A DNA stretch of 64,000 nt from Haematobia irritans (GCF_050003625.1 NC_134398.1:26195211-26259210); one strand, 5' to 3'; shown: positions 1 through 11,287, numbered from the stretch's first letter. Numbers and translations: made by a program. Notes: a model not told the origin generated them from the letters alone.

Positions 1-32
1 TGGAAAATTTTTCGTGAAATTTTTTCTGTGTA
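1..32. repeat. MITE-A terminal remnant
   Basis: The first 32 bases match the right end of the MITE-A family (GTGAAATTTTTTCTGTGTA-type terminus) seen complete at 551-802 and inside the large tandem array. The rest lies outside the window. Confidence 0.6.
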
Positions 33-127
33 ACGCACGCAAAAAATTATTAGAGTGAAGGATACTTTCTCCAAACATAATAATTCCATGAACTAAAATA
101 AAGTTAAGTTGGCTTTAGTGAAATTGA

Positions 128-262
128 GAGTTCACTTTTTTTGAGTGTAAACAGAATATCTTCATTACGAAGAGGCCGCACTTTTGGCTCGGAATCAATA
201 TAAAAATCTTTAAGGTAAAATTATTTTATTTCGATTCAAGTACATGGCAAAAAGTTTATTTT
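128..262. repeat. Possible MITE-B fragment
   Basis: Contains a TTTTTTTGAGTGTA-type terminus and the phrase GGCTCGGAATCAATA, both resembling MITE-B at 3102-3750 and 19865-20303. The order is rearranged, so this is a weak call. The remainder of 33-550 shows nothing else I can name. Confidence 0.35.
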
Positions 263-550
263 CTCCCTAACAAAAGTTTAGAAAATAAACTATGGTTTTT
301 GCTGAAAGGAAGTTGATTAGGAAACATTTAAAGACTTTTTGACTTTTGCTAAAAGTTGATTTTTTACAGGGTATAAAAAGAAACTCAAATCCAACTCTTT
401 TGAATTTTCTGACTAATTAAATCTTCCTTCATATCTATCTCAGTTTTACAGGATTTAATTAGTACTGAGCACTTTTTCTACAATACAAACAGATATTCAA
501 TTTTCAAAATTTTACTTTCGACCAGACGGAGAATCATACCATGGACCACA

Positions 551-802
551 TACACACAAACAATTTTTTTCTGATTCAATCCAGAAATTAATTGATCCAA
601 ATAATCTTTTAATTGAAATGTCTTCAATTACAGAAATGATAGTAACAAATTAATTGATCCATTAAAAAAATTAATTGATACTATTAATATTTGTGATTGA
701 TTTTTGTTTCAATTAAAAATTTGTTGAAACAATTAAATTTTTAATTGCATATCAATTAATACTTTAATTAGAAAAATTTTCGTGAAATTTTTTTCTGTGT
801 AG
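551..802. mobile_element. MITE-A copy (AATTAATTTTTTAATTG-rich)
   Basis: Bounded by TACACACAAA on the left and TTTCTGTGTA on the right, inverted relatives of each other. The body is dominated by alternating CAATTAATTTTTTAATTG-like blocks in both orientations. It has no coding capacity. The same element recurs at 6028-7752, 15137-15680, 21575-22149 and once per unit of the 32156-40452 array. Its superfamily is not resolved; a TA target site is plausible. Confidence 0.7.
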
Positions 803-1294
803 TTTGTAGGCAGACACATTATCAACTGGGCCATATAGCTCTTATTACTTTTTTTCTCTTTGCATGTAAACTTTTTTGAGTGTAGGTTACATGATAAGTC
901 AAATCCGAATCTAGCTTTGGATTTATTGAAAAAGATTTTATTTTGCTTCGAAAAGCCATCTAAAACTGCTTCGATGTTCTAGAAATTAAACCAAGAAAAA
1001 TGCGAAATAAAATTTTAGCCCAACCAAGTTTTCTTTTCTTGTTAAAGTTTTTTCTCCGTAAAGGCAAATACATATTCATATATGATACCCGTTTGTCCCC
1101 AAATGAATTTTTGACCAGCAACAAATATCTTTAACAACAAATGAAAACCTCCTTGGTCTAAAATTTTGTTTCCAATAAAGGAAATTAATTTGAAGTCATA
1201 AAAAATTTTTTTAATTATTTATTTATCAAATATAACAAAATTTATTAATTCACATCGAAAACACTGAATTCGTGTCACACCTTAAGAAGTGATG
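803..1294. other. AT-rich stretch, no feature recognised
   Basis: No convincing open frame, tRNA or repeat family was recognised. Confidence 0.5.
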
Positions 1295-1445
1295 CATATT
1301 CAGTACAACGGCTGTTGAAATGCTGAACATCTGTCCTATGACAAGTCCATGTTGAATTCATCGCTTCTGAGCCAATTTTGCACCACTTCCGGATCTAAAC
1401 AAAACAATTTCACTACTTTTTTGGCGACACTTTTTTTTGCTGGGT
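1295..1445 (-). repeat. Dispersed repeat, pair of 22627-22765
   Basis: Read on the minus strand, this runs from CCAGCAAAAAAA through GATCCGGAAGTGGTGCAAA to a CATGGACTTG...CATAGGACAG block. The same ordered blocks occur on the plus strand at 22627-22765. The shared order argues for a dispersed repeat rather than chance. No ends or coding sequence were identified. Confidence 0.5.
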
Positions 1446-1725
1446 ACTTTTTACCGCATGCTTCATACCACAGATCCCACATAAAGAAAATTTAAATTAA
1501 GCTAACGAAAAGTTTTCATTGATATAACGAAACATTTTCATTAAGCCAATGAAAATATTAATAAATGGTCCGGGACCTAACGTTGATTTAAAGAAAATTC
1601 GGGAAAGAAAAAACAATTTTGTTTGCTTCATTAGATTAATTTTAATGATACATTTCCTTAATGTAATGAATTTTTTCTACCAGAATGGGCTTTTGCATTT
1701 GTTAGACCATAATTTTTCCATTTTA

Positions 1726-2974
1726 AAGGGTGATACGGTCAAAATTTGGTCAAGGGAAAACGCGTGTAAATCGGTGAAATCGTTTATTTAAAAAAATTAA
1801 ATTAAATTTCTTTTTCAAGTTCAATTAGCATAAAATTCAGGAAAAATATTCAGTTAGGCTTTCGCTTTTCCAAATCCGAATTGCCGGGCCTCACGCTTGA
1901 CACCTGCCATCAGATTTTGTACAGCCACCTTGTCCACCTTCTTCGCCGCAGAAAGCCAGTTTGCCTTGAACTGCTGCTCGTCCTTAACAGTTTTTTGGTC
2001 TTCTTTAGGTTCCGCTTGACAATAGCCCAGTATTTCTCAATTGGGCGGAGCTCTGGCGTGTTGGGAGGGTTCTTGTCCTTGGGAACCACCTGCACGTTGT
2101 TGGCGGCGTACCACTCCATGGCCTTTTTACCGTAATGGCAAGATGCCAAATCCGGCCAAAACAGTACGGAACAACCGTACTGAAAGGCAGCAGACGTTTA
2201 TTCAAACACTCTTTCACGTAAATTTCTTGGTTGACAGTCCCGGAAGCTATGAAAATAATGCTTTTCAAGCCACAGGTACAGATGGCTTGCCAAACCAGAT
2301 ATTTCTTTGCGAACTTTGACAGTTTTATGTGCTTGAAAATATCTGCTACCTTTCCCCCTCCTCTTGCCGTATAAAACTCTTGTCCCGGAAGCTGCTTGTA
2401 GTCGGCTTTGACGTAGGTTTCGTCGTCAGTATCGTCGTGTACAGCCTCCGGGATCGCGCTTTGGCCGTCGTATTTTGTTTATCATCGCGATTTGGAGTCA
2501 CTACCTTCTTGTAAGTCGATAGTCCGGCTCGTTTTTTGGCTCGATGCACGGTTGTAGACGATACACCCAGCTTTTTTGCGGCATCTCGGAGAGAGAGGTT
2601 AGGGTTTCGCTTGAAACTAACGGCAACTCTCTTTGTCGTCTCAGCGGCTTCCGGTTTTCGATTTCCCCCCGATCCAGACTTCCTGGCTGTCGACAAACGT
2701 TCCCCAAACACTTTAATTACATTTGTAACGGTTGATTTGCCAGCTTTGCGTGCGAGTAGCTCGGATTTTCGCGATGCGCGAGCAAAATTTTGATACGCTG
2801 CTCTTCTTGCTTGGACGGCATTTTGCCAACTGAAGAGTGAATTCCAAAATCAAAATAGGAGCAACATTCTACACACACACACCTTCAAAATGAGGGGTGT
2901 TCAGGTTTTTTAAATGCAAAATTGAAAGAAATACGTCAAGTTTATATTGACCAAATTTTGACCGTATCACCCTT
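1726..2974 (-). mobile_element. Full-length Tc1/mariner-superfamily element, DD37E type, inactivated
   Basis: A 1249-bp element with perfect 28-bp terminal inverted repeats starting AAGGGTGATACGG (1726-1753 and 2947-2974). It is flanked by TA dinucleotides at 1724-1725 and 2975-2976, the usual target duplication of the superfamily. The interior is a single transposase-like reading region on the minus strand. Perfect TIRs suggest either recent arrival or preservation, but the coding region is frameshifted several times, so this copy cannot supply its own transposase. DD37E elements (ITmD37E) are known mainly from mosquitoes, which makes its presence in a higher fly of some interest. Confidence 0.88.
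1854..2821 (-). pseudogene. Degenerate DD37E transposase (Tc1/mariner)
   Basis: On the minus strand the frame opens with MPSKQEEQRIKILLA at 2821 and closes after QFGFGKAKA at a TAA (1854-1856). An N-terminal helix-turn-helix region includes LSLRDAAKKLGVSSTTVHRA. The catalytic triad is legible: a DDETYV motif near 2422-2427, the Asp of PDLASCHYG at 2150-2152, and the Glu of LRPIEKYW at 2036-2038. There are 37 residues between the last two, which defines DD37E. The frame breaks at least four times: near 2745, around 2450-2460, near 2180 and near 1990. About 320 residues would be the usual size, so this is nearly full length but dead. It lies inside TIRs at 1726-1753 and 2947-2974. Family assignment is firm; subclade is inferred from D-E spacing. 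Confidence 0.88.
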
Positions 2975-3101
2975 TATATTATATTTTATGGCGATATCTG
3001 ATAAATCGACTCACAATATCTTGCTCAGTTGCATCTTGTCCGAAATATAAAGAATTTTGGCGAATATGACTATAATATGGTCTTTAAGTAACAAGACCAT
3101 A
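2975..3101. other. Short flank, nothing recognised
   Basis: AT-rich sequence between the mariner target duplication and MITE-B. Confidence 0.4.
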
Positions 3102-3750
3102 TACACTAAAAAATATATTTTCTTGATATTAAAGATTACTAACCTAAATTTTAGGATACGCAATTTACAAATATTAAGGACAAATTTCTTTAAAACAATG
3201 AAATTTTAATTAAAATATTTGCTTCAAAAAATTGTTTCATTAAATTTAGGACACAAATTTTGGAAAAAGAGATCTTTATCCCAAAATTTAATTTTATTGA
3301 TCCTAGATTTAAAGCCAGATAGGGCGATAAAAAATGTTTTTATTTTAAAGAAGCCGTATCTTTGGTTCGGAATCAATACCACAATCCTTAGGTTAGGTTA
3401 GGTGGCAGCCCGATGTATCAGGCTCACTTAGACTATTCAGTCCATTGTGATACCACATTGGTGAACTTCTCTCATATCACTGAGTGCTGCCCGATTCCAT
3501 GTTAAGCTCAATGACAAGGGACCTCCTTTTTTATAGCCGAGGCGTTCCACATTGCAGTGAAACCACTTAGAGAAGCTTTGAAACCCTCAGAAATGTCACC
3601 AGCATTACTGAGGTGGGATAGTCCACCGCTGAAAAACTTTTTGGTGTCCGGTCGAAGCAGGAATCGAACCATTGCACCACGGTGGATCCCACCACAATCC
3701 TTAGGGAATTGTTAAAATCTTTGGATCCAAGTAAACTTTTTTTAAGTGTA
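3102..3750. mobile_element. MITE-B copy, split by a SINE
   Basis: Ends are TACACTAAAAAA and TTTTTTTAAGTGTA, near-inverted repeats. A second, reverse-oriented copy lies at 19865-20303 with the same internal phrases (TTGATCCTAGATTTAA, GGTTCGGAATCAATA). There is no coding capacity. It is interrupted at 3391-3690 by a tRNA-derived SINE, so the MITE was here first. Confidence 0.65.
3391..3690 (-). mobile_element. tRNA-derived SINE, copy 1 (internally deleted head)
   Basis: On the minus strand the head is CCACCGTGGTGCAATGGTT (A-box region) and the element runs to a CCTAACCTAACC tail. Compared with 11708-12050 and 18588-18933, about 38 bases between the A and B boxes are missing, bounded by AACC. 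It is flanked by a 13-15 bp target duplication, ACCACAATCCTTA (3378-3390 and 3691-3703), the hallmark of LINE-mobilised retroposition. It sits within MITE-B. Confidence 0.85.
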
Positions 3751-5089
3751 CAATTTCGTATACAATTCAATTTTGTTTTCATATATCTCCTGTATATTCA
3801 GTAGGATTGGATGTCATTTTCCAACTATTATGCATATTTTTTCCTGTGTTATGTTACAAGTATCCATTTAAGAAATGCTCAATCGAACTTAGTGCCCATC
3901 TAGATTTGTTTTCCTTAACGTCTCTTTAAATGTATAATGGGAAATTATTTCTCCCTCATTAATATTCACAAAACATTTCACTCCGTATGGTGTAACTAAC
4001 CAAAAACAACAACAACATCATCAACAGCATTCATGACAACAAGAAAATAATAATTATTTAACTTCAATGTTAATTTTGCAATTTATTTGTTGTAGACGTC
4101 TTATCTATGGGACCATGATTGATTACAATGTCTTTAAATGATCGGTAGCATGTAGGCTTCTTTGATGGACATAGTTGACAATGTAGTTCTTTAGTTTCAC
4201 TGTATGTCTCACCCTGTTTCTAGTATCTCATAGGAGATACTAAAGAGGAAATCACCAAACTATGTACTTTTTTTTTATAACTTACAAAGTTGTATTGCTC
4301 TTTTTAAGATGTTGACTTGGCCAAAAACTCATTGCTGTTGAAATCATGGATTGTACTAAAATGTGTTATTAAGAGAAACTCAAATTCTAGAGTTTTTTGT
4401 TTTGTGTATACTCTGCAGCAACTAAATGCTCTCAGTTTTATGGTCTATTAAAGACCGGTTGAGAGAGAAAACTTGTTTAGTGTCTAATGAAAAATGCCGG
4501 CTTTTGGTTATTTTCTATTAAGATAAAATGTACTAAAAAGATAAAAATTGATTAGAGAAAAGAGAGAGTAGATAAATGAGGCAAAAAAGTGAGAGAGATA
4601 AAATCGTTTTTGAAAGAGTAAAGTCAATTTGATTTAATAAACTGTTCCTATAGAAATTACTAACAAGAAGACGATATAAATTAAATAAAATAATTTTTAG
4701 CATTTTTTAATAAATAAAAAATTTTAAATAAATATCGTTTTAATAAATTTTTAATAAAATTTATTATTATTATTATTAGTTTATTTAAAATCATAATAAA
4801 TTATGACAATAAATACAAAAAAATGAAGGTACTAACAACTAAGGTTTTCGACCTTTTAATAAAATTTATAAATAAAAAAAAAACAAATAAAGGGTATATC
4901 TTTTTGTAATGTTTGCATTGTAAAAGGGATATGGTTATCGTTCTTTGGGATACCAATACTCATTAAAAACTTTGGACAAAGGGATCAACTGCGAGAATAC
5001 TAATTTGACAGTAGCGAGAGCTATGGGTCAGTGCGTAATCTTGGTTAATTCTTCCCTTCGCTAAATGGGGTCTTTGTTCTTCAATTACC
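3751..5089. other. AT-rich sequence without recognised genes
   Basis: No credible open frame. A short hairpin (TAGTATCTC / GAGATACTA, about 4221-4242) and a (TTA)n run near 4763-4780 are the only local structures noted. Confidence 0.5.
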
Positions 5090-5290
5090 TTTCTTCTTCG
5101 TCGCATGTTCTCAGGCTGATATTGATTATTTCGACTGGTCTTCGGTGTCTACTGGTGGATCCATGTTTCGTCAACTATCAAGAGACTTCGAAGAAACTAC
5201 CTCCAAAGGCGCTCAAACAATGTCAAGGATTGTTCTGAAATAGTTTCACGGTTGGTTGCTAAACGAGCAAACGCAGCAACCATTGCCTTG
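5090..5290 (-). pseudogene. Mariner transposase fragment
   Basis: Minus-strand translation shows VDETWIH at 5155-5175, the signature around the first catalytic Asp of DD34D mariner transposases. A TPKTS block follows, and upstream lies a LFERLWR..FLRSL region broken by a stop. Only about 65 residues of a ~345-residue protein are recognisable and no terminal repeats were found. The fragment is cut off near the start of an H1 Helentron at 5327. The exact mariner lineage cannot be told. Confidence 0.7.
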
Positions 5291-6027
5291 CTTCTGGATG
5301 TTCCAGTATATAAAATACGCGATTTTTATACCCTCCACCATAGGATGGGGTATATTAACTTTGTCATTCCGTTTGTAACACATCGAAATATTGCTCTAAG
5401 ACCGTGGTGAAATTCTGGGTCGATCTAAGCATGTCCGTCTGTTAAAATCACGCTAAATTCCGAACGAAACAACGTTCGGAATTTAGCGTGAGCCTATTGG
5501 AGGAGCAAATTTCATCCAATCCGGCTAAAATTTGGTACATGCTGTTAGTATATGGTCTCCAGCAATCATGCAAAAATTGTTCCACATTGGTCCATAATTA
5601 CATATATAGCCCCCATATAAAACGATCCCCCGAATTTGGCTTGCAGAGCCTCTAAGAGAAGCAAATTTCATTCGATGCGGCTGAAGTTTGGTACATGGTG
5701 TATGTATATGGTCTCTAACAACTCTGCAAAAATTGGTCCACATCGGTCAATAATTATATATAGCCCCCATATAAACCGATCCCCCGATTTGGTTTGCGGA
5801 GCCTCTAAGAGAAGCAAATTTCATCCGATCCGGCTGAAATTTGGTATATGGTGTTAGTATATGGTTTCCAACAACCATTGGCGGAGCTAGAAATTTTCTC
5901 TGGGGGGGGGCATAGCCCCCCTCAGACACCCTTCAAAATTTTGTCGAAATTTCCGAAGCGATAAATTACGCCTATTGATAAAACTATACATCCTCAATTT
6001 TATTGCGGTGTTAAAGGCAATATGCAG

Positions 6028-7752
6028 CAAAATCAATCAAAAACAAAAAAACTCAATCACAAAAATTAGTTGTATCAATTAATTTTTTAATTGGCTTTGA
6101 TGATTGATACTATCATTTTTTTTGATTGAATACATTTCAATTAAAAACAAGTAAGTAAAGTCTAAAGTCGGGCGGAGCCGACTATATTATACCCTTCACC
6201 ACTATGTAGACAAACATTTGTGTTACCATTTCAACTACTTAAAATTTGCTGGGAGCTATATAAAGGTTTGCATTTCCAGATACAAATACTTTTAATGGAA
6301 ACAATTTTTTGTACTTCTACAAAAACTCTAGAATTAAAATTTAAATCGGCTAACGCCCTGGGATGATACACAATGTTAGTAAAAAATATGGGAAATATGA
6401 AGCGAGAGAAATTTTAATGCAATTGTACAAAAGAGATTTATGATTTTTCAGGCGATACATATGTATTCGAGATATAGGACAATTAGAGTAATATTTACAA
6501 TTTTTGCTACTCAGCAGTGGCGATTTTACAAGGATATTGGTTAGATCTCGCCAAGATATGTGTAGGGCGACTGGAAATTTTGGCATTGCAGTGTGTAGGA
6601 TATGGCTAAGATATGGGGAAATCATCACAGAATTTTGTGTAAACTGTGAGAATTTTGGCCATATTTGTATTCTCTGTGGAAACTATCCAGTCAATTGGAG
6701 GAAAATCCCATTGAAAATGGGTCTAAAATATGAAACAGTCGACCATATTTCCCCAACTCTGGTGTACGTATATGTGGGAGCTATATACAATCTGAACCAA
6801 TTTTGACTAAATTTGACATGCATAGTTAGAATAATAATTCTGCTATCTATGCGAAATTTCACGTAAATGGGAGTATAACTTTGGGCCCCCTGGTCATATG
6901 AGTGCAAATCGGACGGGAGATATATATGGGAGCCATATCTAAATCTGAATCGATTTCAACCAAATTTGGCACAATTACCTATACTACTAAACGTACTCCT
7001 TGTGCGAAATTTGAAGCAAATCACGGCAAAACCCTGGATTTTGAGGCCATATAAGTTCAAATCGGACGAAAGATATATATGGGAGCTATATCTAAATTTG
7101 AACCGATTTCAATCAAGTGTACCAAGCATTGGTAGAATGCCAATTCTACCCTCTGTGCAAAATTTCATGAAGATCGGTAGTAAACTTTGGGCTCTGTGGT
7201 CATATGAGTCTAAATCGGACGAAAGATATATATGGTAGCTATATCTAAATCTGAACCGATTTGGCTGATATTTTGCAGGATTTGCGAGATTCATTAAATA
7301 TTTGGATGTACGGTATTTCAAGAAAATCGGTTGATAAACACGCTAACTATGACCACATCGTAGATAATTATATATGGCAGCTATATCTAAATCTGAACCG
7401 ATTTTTTCCAAAACCAATAGCAATTGTCTCTGTCTCAAGAAACGGCCCTATGCCAAATTTGAGGACGATCGGACTTAAATTGCGAGCTGTACTTTGTGCA
7501 CAAAATTACATATACAGACAGACGGACGGACAGACAGACAGACAGACGGACATCGCTAAATCGACTCAGATTTTAATTCTTACCCGATCGGTATACTAAA
7601 AGATGGGTCTATGACCACTATTTCTTGGCGTTATATACAAATGCACAAACTTATTATACCCTGTACCATAGTAGTGGTGAAGGGTATAATTAATTAGATC
7701 AATTAATTTCATGGTTGAATACAAAAAATATTTTATTGTGTGTGGGAGCCGG
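6028..7752. mobile_element. MITE-A copy split by H3 Helentron
   Basis: Left part (6028-6146) and right part (7689-7752) carry the CAATTAATTTTTTAATTG-type blocks and a terminal TTGTGTGT. They are separated by a complete H3 element. End positions are approximate by about 10 bases. Confidence 0.65.
6147..7688 (-). mobile_element. H3 Helentron (DINE-1-like), complete
   Basis: Reads on the minus strand from TATACCCTTCACCACTACTATGG (7688 down) with a (GTCT/GTCC)n tract near 7512-7550 and GAGTCGATTTAGCGATGTCCGTC. Modules contain GGGAGCTATATCTAAATCTGAACCGATTTC at 153-bp spacing. It ends with GTCGGCTCCGCCCGACTTTAGACTTTACTTACTTGTT near 6147. It lies inside a T/A run of MITE-A, consistent with T-T insertion of Helentrons. 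It has no coding capacity. Confidence 0.78.
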
Positions 7753-9079
7753 TTCCACGACACCGCTATAAATAATCAAATAGCAACTTACCATTATTTA
7801 ATATAACAAAAAATAAAAGCATTGCTTTAAGTATGTGTTTGAAAAATATTTTATTTAAAATGTGTGTTTTAAAACAGGACTAGAAATCATAAAGCAAAAC
7901 ATAAACTTAACATATTCATCGTGTATAAAAAATACTAAGAATAAAAAATTAAATAAAAGGCAAAAAATAAATTGAATATTATAAAACGTCTATCTTCGAT
8001 TAGTTTTTAAAAATTCTCTGAGAACAGAATACAACGAAGCAACTGTCGAGAGCAGCGGTGCCAACTCTGTGGATTTTTCGTGATTTTGACGATTTTAGAT
8101 GGTAAATTGGGCATGTGACGATTTTTGATTTTAATCAACGTAGTTATAAATTGACTATTTTTGAAAATGTGCGTCTCAAGTTTCCTTTTAGTGTTTTTAT
8201 TACGTGTTTTTAGTTGTAATGTAAATATCAATACTAAAAAATATGCTTAACATACTCTCTCTGCCACAATCTTAATTGGATTAAACACATCGCAAAGCTT
8301 GAATTAAAATATAAAACAACTGTAGCTTTGATTATTCTGGGGGGGGCAAGAACTATTCTGGGGGGGCATAGCCCCCCCCAGCACCCCCCTAGCTACGCCA
8401 ATGCCAACAACCATGCAAAAATTGGTCCACATCGGTCAATAATTATATGTAGCCCCCATATAAACCGATCCCCCGATGTGGTTTGCGGAGCCTCTAAGAG
8501 AAGCAAATTTGATCCGATCCGACTGAAATTTGGTACATGGTTTTATTATATGGTCTCTAACAACCATGCAAAAATTGGTTCACATCGGTCCATTGTTATA
8601 TATAGCCCCATATAAACCGATCCCCAGATTTGACCTCCGAAACCTCATGGATGAGCAACATTCATCCGATTCGGTTGAAATTTGGTACGTGGTGTTAGTT
8701 TATGGTCTCTAACAATCATGCAAGAATTGGTCCATATTGGTCAATAATTATATGTAGATCCCCAGATTTGACCTCCGAAGCCCCTTGGAAGAACAAAATT
8801 CACCCGATCCGGTTGATATTTGGTACGTGATGTTAGTATATGGTCTCTAACAACCATGCAAAAATTGGTCCATATCGGTCTTAATTATATATAACCAACA
8901 TATAAACCGATCCCCAGATTTGACCTCCGGAGCTCTTGGAGGAGCAAAATTCATCCGATCCGGTTGAAATTTGGTACGTGGTGAAATTTGGTATATTGCG
9001 CTAGTATATGGCTGCTAACAACCATACCAAAATTGGTCCATATCGGTCTATAGTTATATATAGCCGATCCCCAAAATGA

Positions 9080-9325
9080 GAGCTACTTCAAATTTCTGTA
9101 GAAATAAGATTTTGCCAAAATTTACTACAGTAATAAAATTTTGACTTAATTTTCTATAGAAATAAAGTTTTGAGCAAATTTTCTTTAGAAAAAATTTTTG
9201 GCAAAATTTTTTTATAGAAATAAAAGTTTGAGGAAATTTTCTATAGAAAAAAAATTTGACAAAATTTTCTATAGAATTACGATTTTGAGAAAATTTTCCT
9301 ATAGAAATAAAATTTTGGCAAACCC
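9080..9325 (-). repeat. 29-bp minisatellite array (CTATAGAAATAAAATTTTGAC type)
   Basis: Degenerate repeats of a 29-bp unit, AAATTTTCTATAGAAATAA plus AATTTTGAC. Orientation is opposite to arrays in H1 3' halves such as 41345-41755. Confidence 0.75.
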
Positions 9326-9680
9326 AGCCAACTACACTCAAATCGATGATTTGACTTTGGCAAAGGAAAAGAAATATGCTTGCAAATTTGTTTAGGCATA
9401 GCCGACTGTCAAAAACCTTTGTTCTGGAAGTTCAAGTGTAGTTCATTTTGGGTTTTGTAAATTATCCGAATTTATTCTGATAATTGGTTGATAGTTTTGC
9501 TGCAAGTAGAGGATGCTGATGAGGAATGTGGCAATTGCGAAACAGCTGTCCATCCAACCGTCTTGCAGTCTATAGGGCTTTGCCAAAATAAATTTGACAA
9601 ACATACTTTTCCTATGTTGGTTAAGCTACACTTGTTGTTTAGTCAATACTTGGTTTGAAGCTGAAATTAAAAACAGCAAT
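9326..9680. repeat. Unique block, duplicated copy 1
   Basis: From CCCAGCCAACTACACTCAAATC to TAAAAACAGCAATAAT. It is about 90% similar by eye to 10106-10440, and a shorter third copy (GGTTGATAGTTTTGCTGC...) lies at 57675-57865. It always adjoins a 29-bp array. No protein family was recognised on either strand. Confidence 0.75.
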
Positions 9681-10105
9681 AATTTTGAGAAAATTTTCTA
9701 TAGAAATTAAATTTTGAGAAAACTTTCTACAGAAATAAAATTTTGAGAAAATTTTTTATAGAAATAAAATTTTGACTAATTTTTTTATAGAAATAAAATT
9801 TTGACAAAAATTTTTATAGAAATAAAATTTTAACAAAATTTTTTATAGAAATAAAATTTTGACAAAATTTTCTTATTGAAATAAAATTTTGGCAAAACTT
9901 TTTATAGAAATAAAATTTTGACAAAAATAAAAAAAATTTTGACAAAGTCTTCTTATAGAATTAAAATTTTGACAAAACTTTTTATAGAAATAAAATTTTA
10001 ACAAAAATTTTTATAGAAATAAAAGTTTTTCAAAATTTTCTATAAATTCTTTATATTTCTGTAGAAATAAAATTTTATCAAAAATTTCTATAGTAATAAA
10101 AATTT
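9681..10105 (-). repeat. 29-bp minisatellite array
   Basis: About 14 units of the 29-bp CTATAGAAATAAAATTTTGAC repeat, some degenerate (for example TCTTATTGAAAT). It sits between the two copies of the duplicated block. Confidence 0.8.
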
Positions 10106-10440
10106 GACAAACCCAGCCAACTGCACTCAAATCGATGATATGCTTGCACATTTGTTTAGGCATAGCCGACTATTAAAAACCTTTGTTCTGGAGGTTCAAG
10201 TGTAGTTCATTTTGGGTTTAATGAATTAACCGAATTTATTCTGATAATTGGTTGATAGTTTTGCTGCAAGTAGAGGATGCTGATGAGGAATGTGGCAATT
10301 GCGAAACAGCTATCCATCCAACCGTCTTGCAGTCTATAGGGCTTTGCCAAAATTAATTTGAAAAGCATACTTTTCCCCTGTTGGTTAAGCTACACTTGTA
10401 GTTAGTCAATACTTGGTTTTAAGCTAAAATCAAAAACAGC
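10106..10440. repeat. Unique block, duplicated copy 2
   Basis: Second copy of the block at 9326-9680, lacking about 20 bases after AAATCGATGAT. With its flanking array it forms a tandem segmental duplication of about 780 bp. Confidence 0.75.
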
Positions 10441-10960
10441 AATAATTTTGAGAAAATTTTCTATAGAAATAAAATGTTGAGAAAATTTTCTATAGGAATA
10501 AGATGTTGAGAAAATGTTTTATAGAAATAAAATTTTGATAAAATTTTCTATAGAAATAAAATTTTCCTATATAAATAAATTTTGACAAAATTTTCTATAG
10601 AAATAAAATTTTGACAAAATTTTCTATAAAAATAAAACTTTGACAAAATTTCCCTATAGAAATAAAATTTTGACAAAATTTCCCTATAGAAATAAAATTT
10701 TGACAAAATTTTCCTATAGAAATAAAATTTTGAAAAAAATTTTCTATAGGAATAACATTTGAGAAAATTTTCTACAGAAATAAAATTTCGAGAAAATTTT
10801 GCTATAGTAATAGAATTTTGACAAAATTTTCTATAGAAATAAAATGTTGACAAAATGTTGTGACAACATTTTCTGTAGAACTGAAATTTTGACAAAAAAA
10901 AAATTTATTGAAATAACATTTTAACAAACAATTTTATAGAAATAAAAGTTTTCCAAAATT
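10441..10960 (-). repeat. 29-bp minisatellite array
   Basis: About 17 units of the 29-bp repeat with scattered substitutions and short insertions. Open frames through it are an effect of AT-rich repetition. Confidence 0.8.
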
Positions 10961-11287
10961 TTCTATAACTTCTTCATAACTTTAAAAATTTTAGTTTTCG
11001 TATTAGATCATAATATCAATATCCATTGTTTGTAAGTTCTTCATTTTTGTAGAAGAAATGCAAGCTAAAATTCTTATAACATTTAAAATTCGACACATTT
11101 ATAATTCAAGAAAGAGAGATCGGAATATATATTAAATAAACTTCTAAAATACAATAATAAAACATTTCATTCGAAGAATTTTTTCACACTCACACAAAAA
11201 TTATCAAAAACTTCAAACTAAGATTTTTTAAATTTGGTAGTTTTTTGGTAAAATTTTCTTTAAATTTTGGTAGATTACTTTTCGGCA
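10961..11287. other. AT-rich stretch
   Basis: No gene or recognised repeat. Phrases such as AACATTTAAAATTC also occur at 17625-17640, so part may be a diverged duplicate of 17499-17760. Confidence 0.4.

Larger units (their letters stand above)
5876..8403. mobile_element. hAT-type non-autonomous element with nested insertions
   Basis: Termini CATTGGCGGAGCTAG (left) and CTAGCTACGCCAATG (right) are inverted repeats flanked by the 8-bp direct repeat CCAACAAC (5868-5875 and 8404-8411). An 8-bp target duplication is characteristic of hAT transposons. Near each end lies a GGGGGGCATAGCCCCCC hairpin (about 5905-5923 and 8362-8379). Removing it restores the H1 module sequence exactly. No transposase coding was found. 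It is interrupted by MITE-A and an H3 Helentron, so its own length is roughly 0.8 kb. Confidence 0.82.
5327..9075 (+). mobile_element. H1 Helentron (DINE-1-like), 3'-truncated, carrying nested insertions
   Basis: Begins with TATACCCTCCACCATAGGATGGGGTATA, an imperfect palindrome. The lead CATCGAAATATTGCTCTAAGACC...GTCGATCTAAGCATGTCCGTCTGT resembles the 5' part of Drosophila DINE-1/INE-1. 153-bp modules follow. Module sequence stops at 5875, resumes at 8404 after a hAT insertion, and ends near 9075 against a 29-bp array. The usual GC hairpin and TACTTGTT end are missing. No Rep/helicase coding is present. Confidence 0.75.

Noticed and set aside
1881..2319. Plus-strand frames over the mariner
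   Set aside because: Shadows of the minus-strand transposase; no motifs.
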